Of a stretch of 32,822 nt of DNA, positions 8,022 through 14,653 are shown piece by piece; the stretch's first letter is position 1; each line of letters opens with the position of its first letter. The position numbers were made by a program, and so were the translations under genes. Location of the stretch: positions 1 through 32,822 of the forward strand of contig JAFDZF010000024.1 of NCBI GenBank assembly GCA_018267055.1, in the 5' to 3' direction. The notes under the pieces were generated by a model. The model saw only the letters and a list, made by a program, of their open reading frames with translations. It made no database searches and had not been told where the DNA came from. This DNA comes from Bacteroidota bacterium. Its GTDB lineage: Bacteria > Bacteroidota > Bacteroidia > Flavobacteriales_F > PHOS-HE28.

Positions 8022-8974
8022 ACGGCCATCGCATCGTCTTCATGGGCACACCGCCCTTCGCGGTGGCCTCGCTCAACGCGCTCGTGGATGCACGCATCGA
8101 GGTGGCCGCCGTGGTGACCGCTCCCGACCGGCCCGCGGGCCGGGGCCAGCAGGTGCGCATGAGTGCCGTGAAGGAACGTGCGCTGCAGCTCGGCCTGCCG
8201 GTGCTCCAGCCGGAGAAGCTGAAGGCACCGGAGTTCCATGCGCAGCTCGATGCGCTCGGCGCATCGCTGTACGTGGTGGTGGCCTTCCGCATGCTGCCCG
8301 AAGCGGTGTGGGACCGCCCGCCGCTCGGCACCATCAACCTGCATGCCTCGCTCCTGCCCGACTACCGCGGCGCGGCACCGATCAACTGGGCGGTGATCAA
8401 CGGCGAGCGACGCACGGGCGTCACCACCTTCTTCATCCAGGAGGCCATCGACACGGGCGCGATCCTCCTGCGCGAAGAGATCGCCATCGGTGCGGACGAA
8501 ACCGCCGGCGAGCTGCACGATCGGGCGATGCACATCGGCGCGACGCTGCTGACGCGGACCGTGAAGGACCTGTTCGACGGGACCGTGGACAGCATCCCGC
8601 AGGAGCAGTTCCCCGGCGAGGCCGCGCACCATGCGCCGAAGCTCACGCCGTCGAACTGCCGCATCCCCTGGCACCTGTCCGCCCAGCGCGTGCACGATCA
8701 CGTACGCGGCCTCGCGCCGTTCCCCGGCGCCTGGACCTCCTGGACGCAGGGCGGCCAGGCGCCCCAGCACTTCAAGGTGCTGCGCACGCGGATCGCGGAC
8801 AGCGCGCATGCCGGCGCGGCGGGCACCGTCACCATCACCGGCGACCGGCTCTTCGTCCGCTGCGGCGACGGCGCGGTGGAAGCGCTGGAGGTACAGGCGC
8901 AGGGCAAGCGCGTGCTGGATGCCGCCGCCTTCGTGCGCGGTCTCCGCGATCGCACCGGCATCCATCTGGGGTGA
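8018..8974 (+). CDS. fmt: Methionyl-tRNA formyltransferase
   Basis: A 318-residue enzyme that formylates initiator Met-tRNA using 10-formyltetrahydrofolate. The N-terminal Rossmann domain begins IVFMGTPPFAVASL; the basic loop is RPAGRG (38-43); the catalytic residues are Asn107 and His109 in INLHASLLPDYRGAAPI and Asp145 in IQEAIDTGAIL. The C-terminal OB-fold that binds tRNA is present (AQRVHDHVRGLAPFPGAWT to the end). Length fits the family. It is the last gene of the recQ-mpg-fmt unit. I see no clear terminator after it; the next 233 bases hold a direct repeat and the HU promoter. Confidence 0.95.
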   Translation: MNGHRIVFMGTPPFAVASLNALVDARIEVAAVVTAPDRPAGRGQQVRMSAVKERALQLGLPVLQPEKLKAPEFHAQLDALGASLYVVVAFRMLPEAVWDRPPLGTINLHASLLPDYRGAAPINWAVINGERRTGVTTFFIQEAIDTGAILLREEIAIGADETAGELHDRAMHIGATLLTRTVKDLFDGTVDSIPQEQFPGEAAHHAPKLTPSNCRIPWHLSAQRVHDHVRGLAPFPGAWTSWTQGGQAPQHFKVLRTRIADSAHAGAAGTVTITGDRLFVRCGDGAVEALEVQAQGKRVLDAAAFVRGLRDRTGIHLG

Positions 8975-9043
8975 TCCGCGGACGTCCTCCGAGGGCCCGA
9001 TACGTTGACCCAACGGAACGTCCGAAATGACCGACCCCGTCCT

Positions 9044-9137
9044 CCGGAAACCCTTGGTACCAGCGGGCTAGCGGCGCACTTATGAACAAAACTCCTGATT
9101 TTTCAACATTTTCCGACGGGACCGCCGGAAACCCTTG
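9044..9137 (+). repeat. 13-bp direct repeat upstream of HU
   Basis: The sequence CCGGAAACCCTTG occurs at 9044-9056 and again at 9125-9137, 81 bases apart. The second copy ends exactly in the TTG of the HU -33 box. The first copy has no TAnnTTTG partner at the right distance. It could be an operator pair or a relic of promoter duplication. Confidence 0.6.
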
Positions 9138-9164
9138 ACCCCACTGGCTTTGCGAATACATTTG
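9135..9164 (+). promoter_or_regulatory. HU promoter, full Bacteroidota consensus
   Basis: TTG at 9135-9137, a 19-base spacer, and TACATTTG at 9157-9164. Both elements and the spacing match the promoter recognised by the major Bacteroidota sigma factor. Transcription should start near 9170, giving a leader of about 38 bases before the ATG at 9208. Confidence 0.85.
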
Positions 9165-9207
9165 TCCGTGAGTTCTCTAACCCAACCAACTCAAACACCT
9201 CACAACA

Positions 9208-9486
9208 ATGGGCCTGAACAAAGCCGAACTGATCGAATCGATCGCTGCTGAAGCGAAGATCTCCAAAGCGGACGCCAAGCGCGCTCTGGACGCTTTCGTG
9301 AACAACACCACGAAAGCCCTGAAGAAAGGTGACCGCGTCGCCCTGGTGGGCTTCGGCACCTTCAGCATCTCGAAGCGTGCCGCCCGCAAAGGCCGCAACC
9401 CCCAGACCGGCAAAGAGATCAAGATCGCTGCCAAGAAGGTGGTGAAGTTCAAAGCCGGTGCTGACCTGAGCAACAAAGTGAAGTAA
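9208..9486 (+). CDS. HU-family nucleoid DNA-binding protein
   Basis: A 92-residue HU/IHF-family protein that binds and bends DNA as a dimer. The N-terminal helices ([28 protein letters not shown]) are followed by the beta arm region: [41 protein letters not shown], which holds the conserved GFGTF and the RNPQTG arm tip with its intercalating proline. Length is standard. The gene has its own strong promoter (9135-9164) and an intrinsic terminator (9505-9538), so it is a well-expressed single-gene unit. Codon use is visibly biased (many AAA lysines, GCT/GCC alanines), as expected for an abundant protein. HU is more likely than IHF because no ihf-linked neighbours are present. Confidence 0.96.
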   Translation: MGLNKAELIESIAAEAKISKADAKRALDAFVNNTTKALKKGDRVALVGFGTFSISKRAARKGRNPQTGKEIKIAAKKVVKFKAGADLSNKVK

Positions 9487-9504
9487 TCCACTTCACCGAA
9501 GTGG

Positions 9505-9538
9505 AAAGGTCCCTCCTCGCGAGGGACCTTTTCTTTTG
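9505..9538 (+). terminator. Intrinsic terminator after HU
   Basis: A 10-bp perfect stem (9506-9515 with 9521-9530, extended by one A-T pair) with loop CTCGC, followed by TTCTTTTG. A smaller 7-bp hairpin (9488-9494 with 9498-9504) lies directly before it, just after the stop codon. Confidence 0.9.
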
Positions 9539-9558
9539 TACCCCTCCATCCGGCCCCC

Positions 9559-10257
9559 ATGCTCACCGACGCCGAACGTTACATCCAGCTCAGCGCGTTC
9601 ATCTCCGACAACAAGCGCGCGCTCTTCGACCGCATCGCGCCCGAGCGCACACGCCATGTCACGGTGGTGCTGGAGGACATCTACCAGCCGCACAACGCGA
9701 GCGCCGTGGTGCGCACCTGCGACCTGCTCGGCGTGCAGGACATCCACATCATCGAGAACCGCAACAAGTACACGGTGAACCCCGATGTGACGCTGGGCTC
9801 GTCGAAGTGGACGGACATGGTGCGCTACCGCGACCGCACCGCCGACAATTCGCTCGCCTGCGTGCGCGCCCTCAAGGCGAAGGGCTACCGCATCGTGGCC
9901 ACCTCGCCGCGCGCCGACAGCGTGACGCCGCACACGATCGATCTCGACACGCCCATGGCCTTCTGCTTCGGCACGGAGCTCACCGGGCTCAGCGATGCGA
10001 TGATGGCGCATGCCGACACCTGGCTGCGCATCCCGATGTACGGGTTCACCGAGAGCTACAACATCTCCGTGTCCGCGGCGATCACGCTCTTCACCGTGAT
10101 GGAACGCCTGCGTGCGAGCGACGTGCCCTGGCGCCTCAGCGCGGACGACCTCATCGCGCTGAAGCTGGCGTGGGCGCGCAAGACCGTGCACAGCGCGCAG
10201 CATCTGGAGGAGCGCTTCGAGCGCGAAGCACGCGAACAGCGGGACGACGCTTCCTGA
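9559..10257 (+). CDS. trmH: TrmH-type tRNA (Gm18) 2'-O-methyltransferase
   Basis: A 232-residue SPOUT-class RNA methyltransferase. The three trefoil-knot motifs are clear: motif 1 NASAVVRTCDLLGV (46-59) with the catalytic arginine at 52, motif 2 FGTELTGLS (137-145), and motif 3 IPMYGFTESYNISVSAA (158-174). The extensions at both ends, including the basic C-terminal helix (ALKLAWARKTVHSAQHLEERF), resemble TrmH, which methylates G18 in the tRNA D-loop, rather than the larger 23S rRNA enzymes RlmB or TsnR. Length fits TrmH. The ATG at 9559 follows the HU terminator by about 20 bases. Target identity rests on family resemblance. Confidence 0.87.
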   Translation: MLTDAERYIQLSAFISDNKRALFDRIAPERTRHVTVVLEDIYQPHNASAVVRTCDLLGVQDIHIIENRNKYTVNPDVTLGSSKWTDMVRYRDRTADNSLACVRALKAKGYRIVATSPRADSVTPHTIDLDTPMAFCFGTELTGLSDAMMAHADTWLRIPMYGFTESYNISVSAAITLFTVMERLRASDVPWRLSADDLIALKLAWARKTVHSAQHLEERFEREAREQRDDAS

Positions 10258-10429
10258 ACGATGCGCATGCACGCGGGACCGCGTGAAGTGCGATGCGTCA
10301 CCGCAGGCGATCGATGCGATCGCACGATGCGGTTCTCAACACGCGTGCGTTAAGAAATGAAACCTTGCAAAAGAGGTCCGCGTTAGAGGCCCCGGGTACA
10401 TTCGCATCAAACCCTTAACACTCCAGACA

Positions 10430-10621
10430 ATGGGCAAAGGTGACATGAAGACGAAAAAAGGCAAGCGTACCGCCGGCAGCAAAGGCAAGAGCCGTCCGAG
10501 CAAGCGCACCGTAGCGACGGCGAAGAAAGCCGCCGCCAAGAAGGCCGCCCCGAAGAAGAAGGCCGCCAAGAAAGCTGCCCCGAAAAAGAAGGCCGCCAAG
10601 AAAGCTGCCAAGAAGAAGTAA
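10430..10621 (+). CDS. Ribosomal protein bTHX with Lys/Ala-rich tail
   Basis: A 63-residue, extremely basic protein. The first 24 residues (MGKGDMKTKKGKRTAGSKGK and following) match the bTHX small-subunit protein known from Thermus and Bacteroidota, which sits in the head of the 30S subunit. Residues from about 33 to 63 are a histone-H1-like tail of AAKKAAPKKK units, encoded by imperfect tandem repeats of about 30 bases at 10525-10618. bTHX is usually shorter or ends in a briefer basic tail, so the extension is notable. A weak -7 box (TACATTCG, 10397-10404) precedes the gene. A strong bidirectional terminator follows. The alternative reading is a histone-like protein with no ribosomal role. 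Confidence 0.78.
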   Translation: MGKGDMKTKKGKRTAGSKGKSRPSKRTVATAKKAAAKKAAPKKKAAKKAAPKKKAAKKAAKKK

Positions 10622-10636
10622 GCAGCCTACGCTACA

Positions 10637-10675
10637 GAAGCAAAGACCCCCGAGCGATCGGGGGTCTTCTGCTTC
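10637..10675. terminator. Bidirectional terminator between bTHX and pdxH
   Basis: An 11-bp inner stem (10643-10653 with 10658-10668) closed by the GNRA-type loop GCGA, plus an outer 5-bp stem (10637-10641 with 10671-10675). It lies between two convergent genes and has A/T-rich shoulders on both sides. Confidence 0.85.
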
Positions 10676-10697
10676 ATATCCCTTCCATCCGCATCGA

Positions 10698-11342
10698 TCA
10701 CGGCTGCAGGCGCATGCGCTGCCAGGTGCCATCGCCGAAGTGCTCGAACGCGAGCCGGTCGTGCAGGCGGTCCGCACGGCCCTGCCAGAACTCGATGCGC
10801 ACCGGGCGCACACGGATGCCGCCCCAATGCGCGGGCCGCGGGACATCTTCTCCCGTGAAGCGATCGTTCCACCGCTCGAACCGTTCCTCGATCGCCGCCC
10901 GGTCCTCCGCCACGCGGCTCTGGTCGCTGCTCCATGCACCGATGCGGCTGTCGCGCGGGCGCGTGGCGAAGTAGGCGTCGCTCTCCTCCGCGGGGATCCG
11001 CTCGGCCTTGCCCTCGATCCGCACCTGGCGCTCCAGCGGCGCCCAGAAGAAGGTGAGCGCCGCGCGCGGATCGCGCTCGAGGTCCATCGCCTTCCGGCTG
11101 TTGTAGTTGGTGTGGAACACGAAGCCGCGCGCATCGAAGGCGCGCAGCAGCACGATGCGGCAGCTGATGCTCACGCTGCCCGCGGTGGCCAGCGCCATCG
11201 CGTTCGGATCGGGCAGGCCCGCCTGCCGCGCCTCTTCCAGCCAGCTGCCGAAGAGCGCCAGCGGGTCCGCGCCCGCCGTGGCTTCCGTGAGCTCGCCCCG
11301 GGTATAGTCCGCCCTGTCGTCCACCTTCCGTTCGTTGTCCAT
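10698..11342 (-). CDS. pdxH: Pyridoxamine 5'-phosphate oxidase
   Basis: A 214-residue FMN enzyme that oxidises pyridoxine or pyridoxamine 5'-phosphate to pyridoxal 5'-phosphate, the last step of vitamin B6 synthesis and salvage. Seen are the FMN-binding RIVLLR (62-67) and FHTNYNSRKAMDL (76-88), the FFWAPLERQVRIEGKAERI strand pair, SRIGAWSSDQS, RPAHWGGIRVRP, and the conserved C-terminal FGDGTWQRMRLQP, where the family usually ends RL-P. Length is normal. The start at 11342 follows a TATCTTCG box by 21 bases. PLP made here would serve the two aminotransferases in the window, but there is no operon link. Confidence 0.95.
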   Translation of the reverse strand: MDNERKVDDRADYTRGELTEATAGADPLALFGSWLEEARQAGLPDPNAMALATAGSVSISCRIVLLRAFDARGFVFHTNYNSRKAMDLERDPRAALTFFWAPLERQVRIEGKAERIPAEESDAYFATRPRDSRIGAWSSDQSRVAEDRAAIEERFERWNDRFTGEDVPRPAHWGGIRVRPVRIEFWQGRADRLHDRLAFEHFGDGTWQRMRLQP

Positions 11343-11363
11343 CGTCGGCCGTTGCTTGTGCGG

Positions 11364-11371
11364 CGAAGATA
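11364..11371 (-). promoter_or_regulatory. pdxH -7 promoter box
   Basis: TATCTTCG on the minus strand, one base from TAnnTTTG, followed by GCCGCAC. The same 14-base context, with one change, lies before the rhomboid gene. No TTG at the -33 position. Confidence 0.45.
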
Positions 11372-11426
11372 CCCGCGCACGCGGCCGGGCCGTGATCCCG
11401 TACTTTCATCCTACGCTTCCCGCTCC

Positions 11427-12014
11427 ATGGACAAGGACCTCCTCGACCTCGACCCGCCCAACCCGCACGCCCCGGCGCGCGGACGGCTGCTCGTCAGCGA
11501 GCCTTACCTGCCCGACCCCTACTTCCGGCGGACGGTGGTGCTGCTCTGCGCGCACGACAAGGAGGGCTCGTTCGGCTTCGTGCTGAACCGCTTCATCGAC
11601 ATGGACATCGCCGACCTGATGGAGAACATGCCGCCGATCCGGTCGCGGGTGAGCATCGGCGGACCCGTGCAGAGCGGCAACCTCTACTACCTGCACACCT
11701 TCGGCGACCGCCTCGAAGGCAGCGCACAAGTGGTGGACGGCATCCACATGGGCGGCGACTTCGAGCAGCTGCGCGCGATCCTGGCGACCGACCCGAAGCT
11801 GGCGAAGCACGTGCGCTTCTTCGTGGGCTACAGCGGCTGGGGGCAGGACCAGCTGGAGAAGGAACTGTCGCAGCGCTCATGGCTCATCTCCCCGGCGGAC
11901 AAGCGCCGCGTGATGAACACCCGCCTGAAGGACCTCTGGGGCGATACGCTCCGCGGCATGGGCCGGGCCTATGCGCCGCTGGCCAACTTCCCGGAGGACC
12001 CGGCGCTCAACTGA
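11427..12014 (+). CDS. YqgE/AlgH family protein
   Basis: A 195-residue member of the YqgE/AlgH (DUF179) family, cytoplasmic and of unknown biochemical role. Family marks are GRLLVSEPYLPDPYFRRTVVLLCAH near the N-terminus, SFGFVLNRF, the IGGPVQSGNLYYLH block, VDGIHMGGDFEQL, and FVGYSGWGQDQLEKELSQRSW. The ATG at 11427 (MDKDLLDLDPPNPHAPARG) gives the usual Bacteroidota start; the long upstream extension is read across the pdxH gene and is not real. A weak TACTTTCA sequence at 11401-11408 may be its -7 box. Its last 8 bases overlap the end of the convergent aminotransferase gene. Confidence 0.92.
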   Translation: MDKDLLDLDPPNPHAPARGRLLVSEPYLPDPYFRRTVVLLCAHDKEGSFGFVLNRFIDMDIADLMENMPPIRSRVSIGGPVQSGNLYYLHTFGDRLEGSAQVVDGIHMGGDFEQLRAILATDPKLAKHVRFFVGYSGWGQDQLEKELSQRSWLISPADKRRVMNTRLKDLWGDTLRGMGRAYAPLANFPEDPALN

Positions 12015-12849
12015 GCACCTTCTTCACCAGCATGTCCACGAGGCCGAGCGCCATGCGGTGCGCGTAACGCTTGGTGCGGTAGGTGCTCACCCACTGGATG
12101 CCGCGCGCGGCGTTGGTGAAGAACATCTCGTCGGCGGCGAGCAGGTTCTGCGGGTTCAGCGAGCACTCGTACACCTTGATGCCGTTCTCCAGCGCCAGGT
12201 TGATGACCTGCATGCGCATGATGCCCCCGAGGCAGCCATCGGTCAGCGACGGGGTGTAGAGCACGCCGTTGCTGACGATGAAGATGTTGCCCGCGCTGCT
12301 CTCGATGATGTTGCCGCGGTCGTTCTGGAGCAGGCAGTCGTCGAGGTTGCGCTCCATGCTCCAGAGGTTCGCCATCACATAGAGCTGGCTGTTCAGCGTC
12401 TTGTGCACGGCGAGGAGGTTCACGGCCTTGCGCATCTCGGGGTAGATGTCCACCGTGAGGCCGCGGTCGTTGAGGATGTACACGTCGCGCGGCACCGGCA
12501 TCAGCTCGATGGTGAAGGCCCCCAGGTGCCGCTTGGGGCGGTAGTAGCCGGGCGCGTCGCGGAACACGGTGAGGCGGCATCGCGCGTTGGGCATCTCGCA
12601 GCGCTCGACCAGCTCCAGGATGTAGTGCTCCAGGCGCTCACGATCCAGGGTGGCGGGCTGCTCGATGCGCAGCACCTTGAGGCCTTCGAGCACGCGGGCC
12701 CAGTGCGCATCCAGGAAGCAGGGCTTGCCCCGCACGATCCGCATGGATTCGAACACGCCGTCGCCATAATGGAAGGCGCGGTTGTCGAGGGTGATCACCG
12801 GCCGGTCGGCCGGGCAAAGCGTACCGTTCAGGTTGACGTAGGCCCCCAT
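12007..12849 (-). CDS. Class IV aminotransferase (PabC/DAAT-like)
   Basis: A 280-residue fold-type IV PLP enzyme. Seen are the N-terminal NRAFHYGDGVFESMRI (23-38), the PLP lysine Lys150 in AVHKTLNSQLYVMA, the phosphate-binding ESSAGNIFIVSNGVLYTPSL block, and the C-terminal DEMFFTNAARGIQWV. The group includes aminodeoxychorismate lyase (folate), D-amino acid aminotransferase and small branched-chain aminotransferases; motifs alone do not decide. ilvE already covers branched-chain work at 4445, so aminodeoxychorismate lyase is the best guess, but no folate gene is nearby. It abuts the GmhB-type gene with no gap and is the last gene of a rhomboid-gmhB-aminotransferase operon. Confidence 0.85.
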   Translation of the reverse strand: MGAYVNLNGTLCPADRPVITLDNRAFHYGDGVFESMRIVRGKPCFLDAHWARVLEGLKVLRIEQPATLDRERLEHYILELVERCEMPNARCRLTVFRDAPGYYRPKRHLGAFTIELMPVPRDVYILNDRGLTVDIYPEMRKAVNLLAVHKTLNSQLYVMANLWSMERNLDDCLLQNDRGNIIESSAGNIFIVSNGVLYTPSLTDGCLGGIMRMQVINLALENGIKVYECSLNPQNLLAADEMFFTNAARGIQWVSTYRTKRYAHRMALGLVDMLVKKVLS

Positions 12850-13353
12850 TCAGATGATCCGTTGTTCACGCAGCACCGGCAGCAGCGCGGTGTTCGGTGC
12901 CACCAATATCCCCTTCACGCCCACCGATCGGGCGGCCTCCACGTCGCGGTCCCGATCGCCGATCATCACCGACCGGCCCGGATCGATCCCGAAGCGCGCG
13001 ATGGCCCGTTCGAGCAGCAGACCGCCGGGTTTACGGCAGAGGCACCGGCCATGTTGCGGATGATGGGGACAGTAGTACACCGCGTCGAGCGCCGCGCCTT
13101 CCGTGGCGAGGCGGTGGTGAAGGTAGGCATGCAGCCCCTCGACCTCCTCCCGGGTGTACAGCCCCAGCGCGATGCCGCTCTGGTTGCTGATGACGATGGC
13201 CAGCAGCCCCGCCGCACGGATCGCCCGCAGGGCCGGCGCCACGTCCGGCAGCACCTCGAAGTCCTCCAGGCGCCAGGTGTGCTCGCCCCGCTCGCGGTTG
13301 ATCACCCCGTCGCGGTCGAGGAAGACCGCGCCCCGCATCCCCACCGCGCTCAT
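12850..13353 (-). CDS. gmhB: HAD phosphatase, GmhB type (heptose bisphosphatase)
   Basis: A 167-residue HAD-superfamily phosphatase. The nucleophile motif is FLDRDGVIN with Asp13 and Asp15; motif II is VISNQSG (54-60); the zinc-binding loop CPHHPQHGRCLC supplies Cys95, His97, Cys104 and Cys106; motif III/IV is MIGDRDRDVEAA with Asp133. This set defines D-glycero-D-manno-heptose 1,7-bisphosphate phosphatase, a step in making ADP-heptose for the LPS core, or a related histidinol-phosphatase-like enzyme. The start codon overlaps the rhomboid stop as ATGA, and the stop abuts the aminotransferase start, so the three genes are translated from one message. No other heptose genes are in the window. 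Confidence 0.88.
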   Translation of the reverse strand: MSAVGMRGAVFLDRDGVINRERGEHTWRLEDFEVLPDVAPALRAIRAAGLLAIVISNQSGIALGLYTREEVEGLHAYLHHRLATEGAALDAVYYCPHHPQHGRCLCRKPGGLLLERAIARFGIDPGRSVMIGDRDRDVEAARSVGVKGILVAPNTALLPVLREQRII

Positions 13354-13964
13354 GCGATCCCCACCGCTTGGAGGAACCGGCCCACGGCCTTGGGATCGAG
13401 CAGCGCGGTGAACGCGATGCCGTAGAGGGCGCCGAAGTAGTGCGCGTCGTGCGCGATGCCGTCACGCCCGCGCTTGCTCATGTACCACTCGTAGCCGAGG
13501 TAGAGCAGGCCGAAGGACCAGGCCGGCAGCGGGATCGGGAGGAGGATCAGCATCAGCTTGGTGTCCGGGTGCAGCAGGATGAAGGAGAACACCACCGCCG
13601 ACGTGGCCCCCGAGGCGCCCACCGCCCGGTAGCCGGGATCGTCCTTGTGCTTGAAGTAACCGGGGATCGAACTGAGCACGATGCCGCCGAGGTAGAGCGC
13701 CAGGAAGGGCAGCGTGCTGGACCGCCCGGTGATGTCCGCGAAAGCGTTCTCCACCTCGGTACCGAACATCCACAGCACGTACATGTTGATGACCAGGTGC
13801 ATGATGCCGCCGTGCACGAAGCCGTGCGTGAGGAAGCGGAACCAGTCGCGCTGCAGCTGCATCTGGAACGGATAGAACAGCAGGTTCTCGAACACCGTGC
13901 GGTTGTTCAGGGCGAGCAGGGAGACCACCGCGGTGAACGCGATGATGGCCAGGGTCATGGACAT
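13350..13964 (-). CDS. Rhomboid-family intramembrane serine protease
   Basis: A 204-residue multi-spanning membrane protein with the rhomboid core. The catalytic dyad is Ser118 in GASGATSAV and His175 in AHDAHYFGALYG. The HGFVHGGIMHLVINMYVLW segment (48-66) carries the conserved helix-2 His56 and Asn60. Helices are predicted at about 3-20, 51-68, 84-101, 119-131, 136-158 and 175-189. The protein contains only the six-helix core, without extra domains. The start at 13964 is chosen because a TATCTTGG box ends 6 bases upstream; MTLAII at 13958 is equally possible. It leads the operon with the GmhB-type phosphatase. Substrate unknown. Confidence 0.92.
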   Translation of the reverse strand: MSMTLAIIAFTAVVSLLALNNRTVFENLLFYPFQMQLQRDWFRFLTHGFVHGGIMHLVINMYVLWMFGTEVENAFADITGRSSTLPFLALYLGGIVLSSIPGYFKHKDDPGYRAVGASGATSAVVFSFILLHPDTKLMLILLPIPLPAWSFGLLYLGYEWYMSKRGRDGIAHDAHYFGALYGIAFTALLDPKAVGRFLQAVGIA

Positions 13965-13970
13965 GTGCGG

Positions 13971-13978
13971 CCAAGATA
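13971..13978 (-). promoter_or_regulatory. Rhomboid operon -7 promoter box
   Basis: TATCTTGG on the minus strand, close to TAnnTTTG, only 6 bases before the ATG. The message would be leaderless or nearly so, or start at the second ATG (13958). Confidence 0.45.
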
Positions 13979-14025
13979 GCCCGGTCGCTCCGCCTGTCGG
14001 CCGTCCCGCCGTAACGAGGAACGGA

Positions 14026-14451
14026 TCAGTAGGTATGGTCGCGGAGGATGCGCCAGCCTTCCGCCTCACGCTCCCAGAACAGGCTGAAGCCGCCGCCCAG
14101 CGTATCCGCCGCACGCACCAGCTGCCAGCGCCCGGTGCACCAGGCATGGTCCGCACCTCCGGGCAGGACCTCCAGGCGATCGAAGGTGAGGTCGCCCATC
14201 GCCGCCCGATCGGGATAGGAGCGCTGGTAGTTCGCCGTCACCGCCGCCTTGCCGCAAGTGCTCCCTTTCTTGCCGATGAAGCAGACGCTGTCGGCATACC
14301 CGTCCATGAAGCCGGGGATGTCGCCCCGGTCCCAGGCCTGTTCCTGATCGGCCATCACGTGACGGATCGCCGCCTCATCGGCCGGCGTGAACGTCCGGCC
14401 GCAACCGATCGTCGCGGCGCACAGCAGGTAGAGGAAGCAACGTCGGCGCAT
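14026..14451 (-). CDS. NTF2-like (DUF4440/SnoaL-type) lipoprotein
   Basis: A 141-residue protein with a lipoprotein-like signal: MRRRCFLYLLCAATIGC, cysteine at 17, then RTFTPADEAAIRHVMADQEQAWDRGDIPGFMDGYADSV, which is the start of a cone-shaped NTF2-like domain of the DUF4440 kind. The second half (KAAVTANYQRSYPDRAAMGDLTFDRLEVL, WCTGRWQLVRAADTLGGGFSLFWEREAEGWRILRDHTY) fits the sheet of that fold. The start at 14451 is preferred over 14475 because an exact TAnnTTTG box lies at 14469-14476. Such proteins often have no catalytic role that can be read from sequence. It is a single-gene unit, read away from the Lys/Ala-rich gene behind it. Confidence 0.82.
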   Translation of the reverse strand: MRRRCFLYLLCAATIGCGRTFTPADEAAIRHVMADQEQAWDRGDIPGFMDGYADSVCFIGKKGSTCGKAAVTANYQRSYPDRAAMGDLTFDRLEVLPGGADHAWCTGRWQLVRAADTLGGGFSLFWEREAEGWRILRDHTY

Positions 14452-14468
14452 GCGTGTATCCTTCACGG

Positions 14469-14476
14469 CAAACATA
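14469..14476 (-). promoter_or_regulatory. -7 promoter box of the NTF2-like gene
   Basis: TATGTTTG on the minus strand, an exact TAnnTTTG match 17 bases before the chosen ATG. It rules out the upstream ATG at 14475, which would lie inside the box. Confidence 0.55.
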
Positions 14477-14480
14477 GGTC

Positions 14481-14512
14481 CGCACCAAAAAGAGGAAAGG
14501 CCCCGGAGGGCC
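14481..14512 (-). terminator. Intrinsic terminator of the Lys/Ala-rich gene
   Basis: On the minus strand, a GGCCC-TCCG-GGGCC hairpin (14512 to 14499) is followed by a T-rich run ending in TTTTT (14498 to about 14486). It lies between the small Lys/Ala-rich gene and the promoter of the NTF2-like gene. Confidence 0.75.
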
Positions 14513-14542
14513 CTTCTTCTTAGGAATAAGCAGGGGACCTGC

Positions 14543-14653
14543 TTACTTCTTCTTGGCGGCCTTCTTCTTCGGAGCGGCCTTCTTAGCCGTAGCTTTCTTC
14601 GCAGCGGCTTTCTTGGGGGCCGCTTTCTTCTTTGCTGCTTTCTTCTTTGCCAT
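14543..14653 (-). CDS. Histone-H1-like Lys/Ala-rich small protein
   Basis: A 36-residue protein made almost only of Lys, Ala and Pro, starting MAKKKAAKKKAAPKKAAAKK. It resembles the tails of bacterial histone H1-like proteins (Hc1 type) and the tail of the bTHX gene at 10430. The ATG at 14653 is chosen because the upstream in-frame sequence has no such composition and a possible -7 box (TAGTTTGG on the minus strand, about 14676-14683) lies before it. A perfect 8-bp hairpin with a 3-base loop (14527-14545) includes the stop codon, and a T-rich terminator follows. Those flanking signals argue for a real, probably abundant, small protein that binds nucleic acid. It could also be the leftover tail of a longer gene. 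Confidence 0.7.
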   Translation of the reverse strand: MAKKKAAKKKAAPKKAAAKKATAKKAAPKKKAAKKK

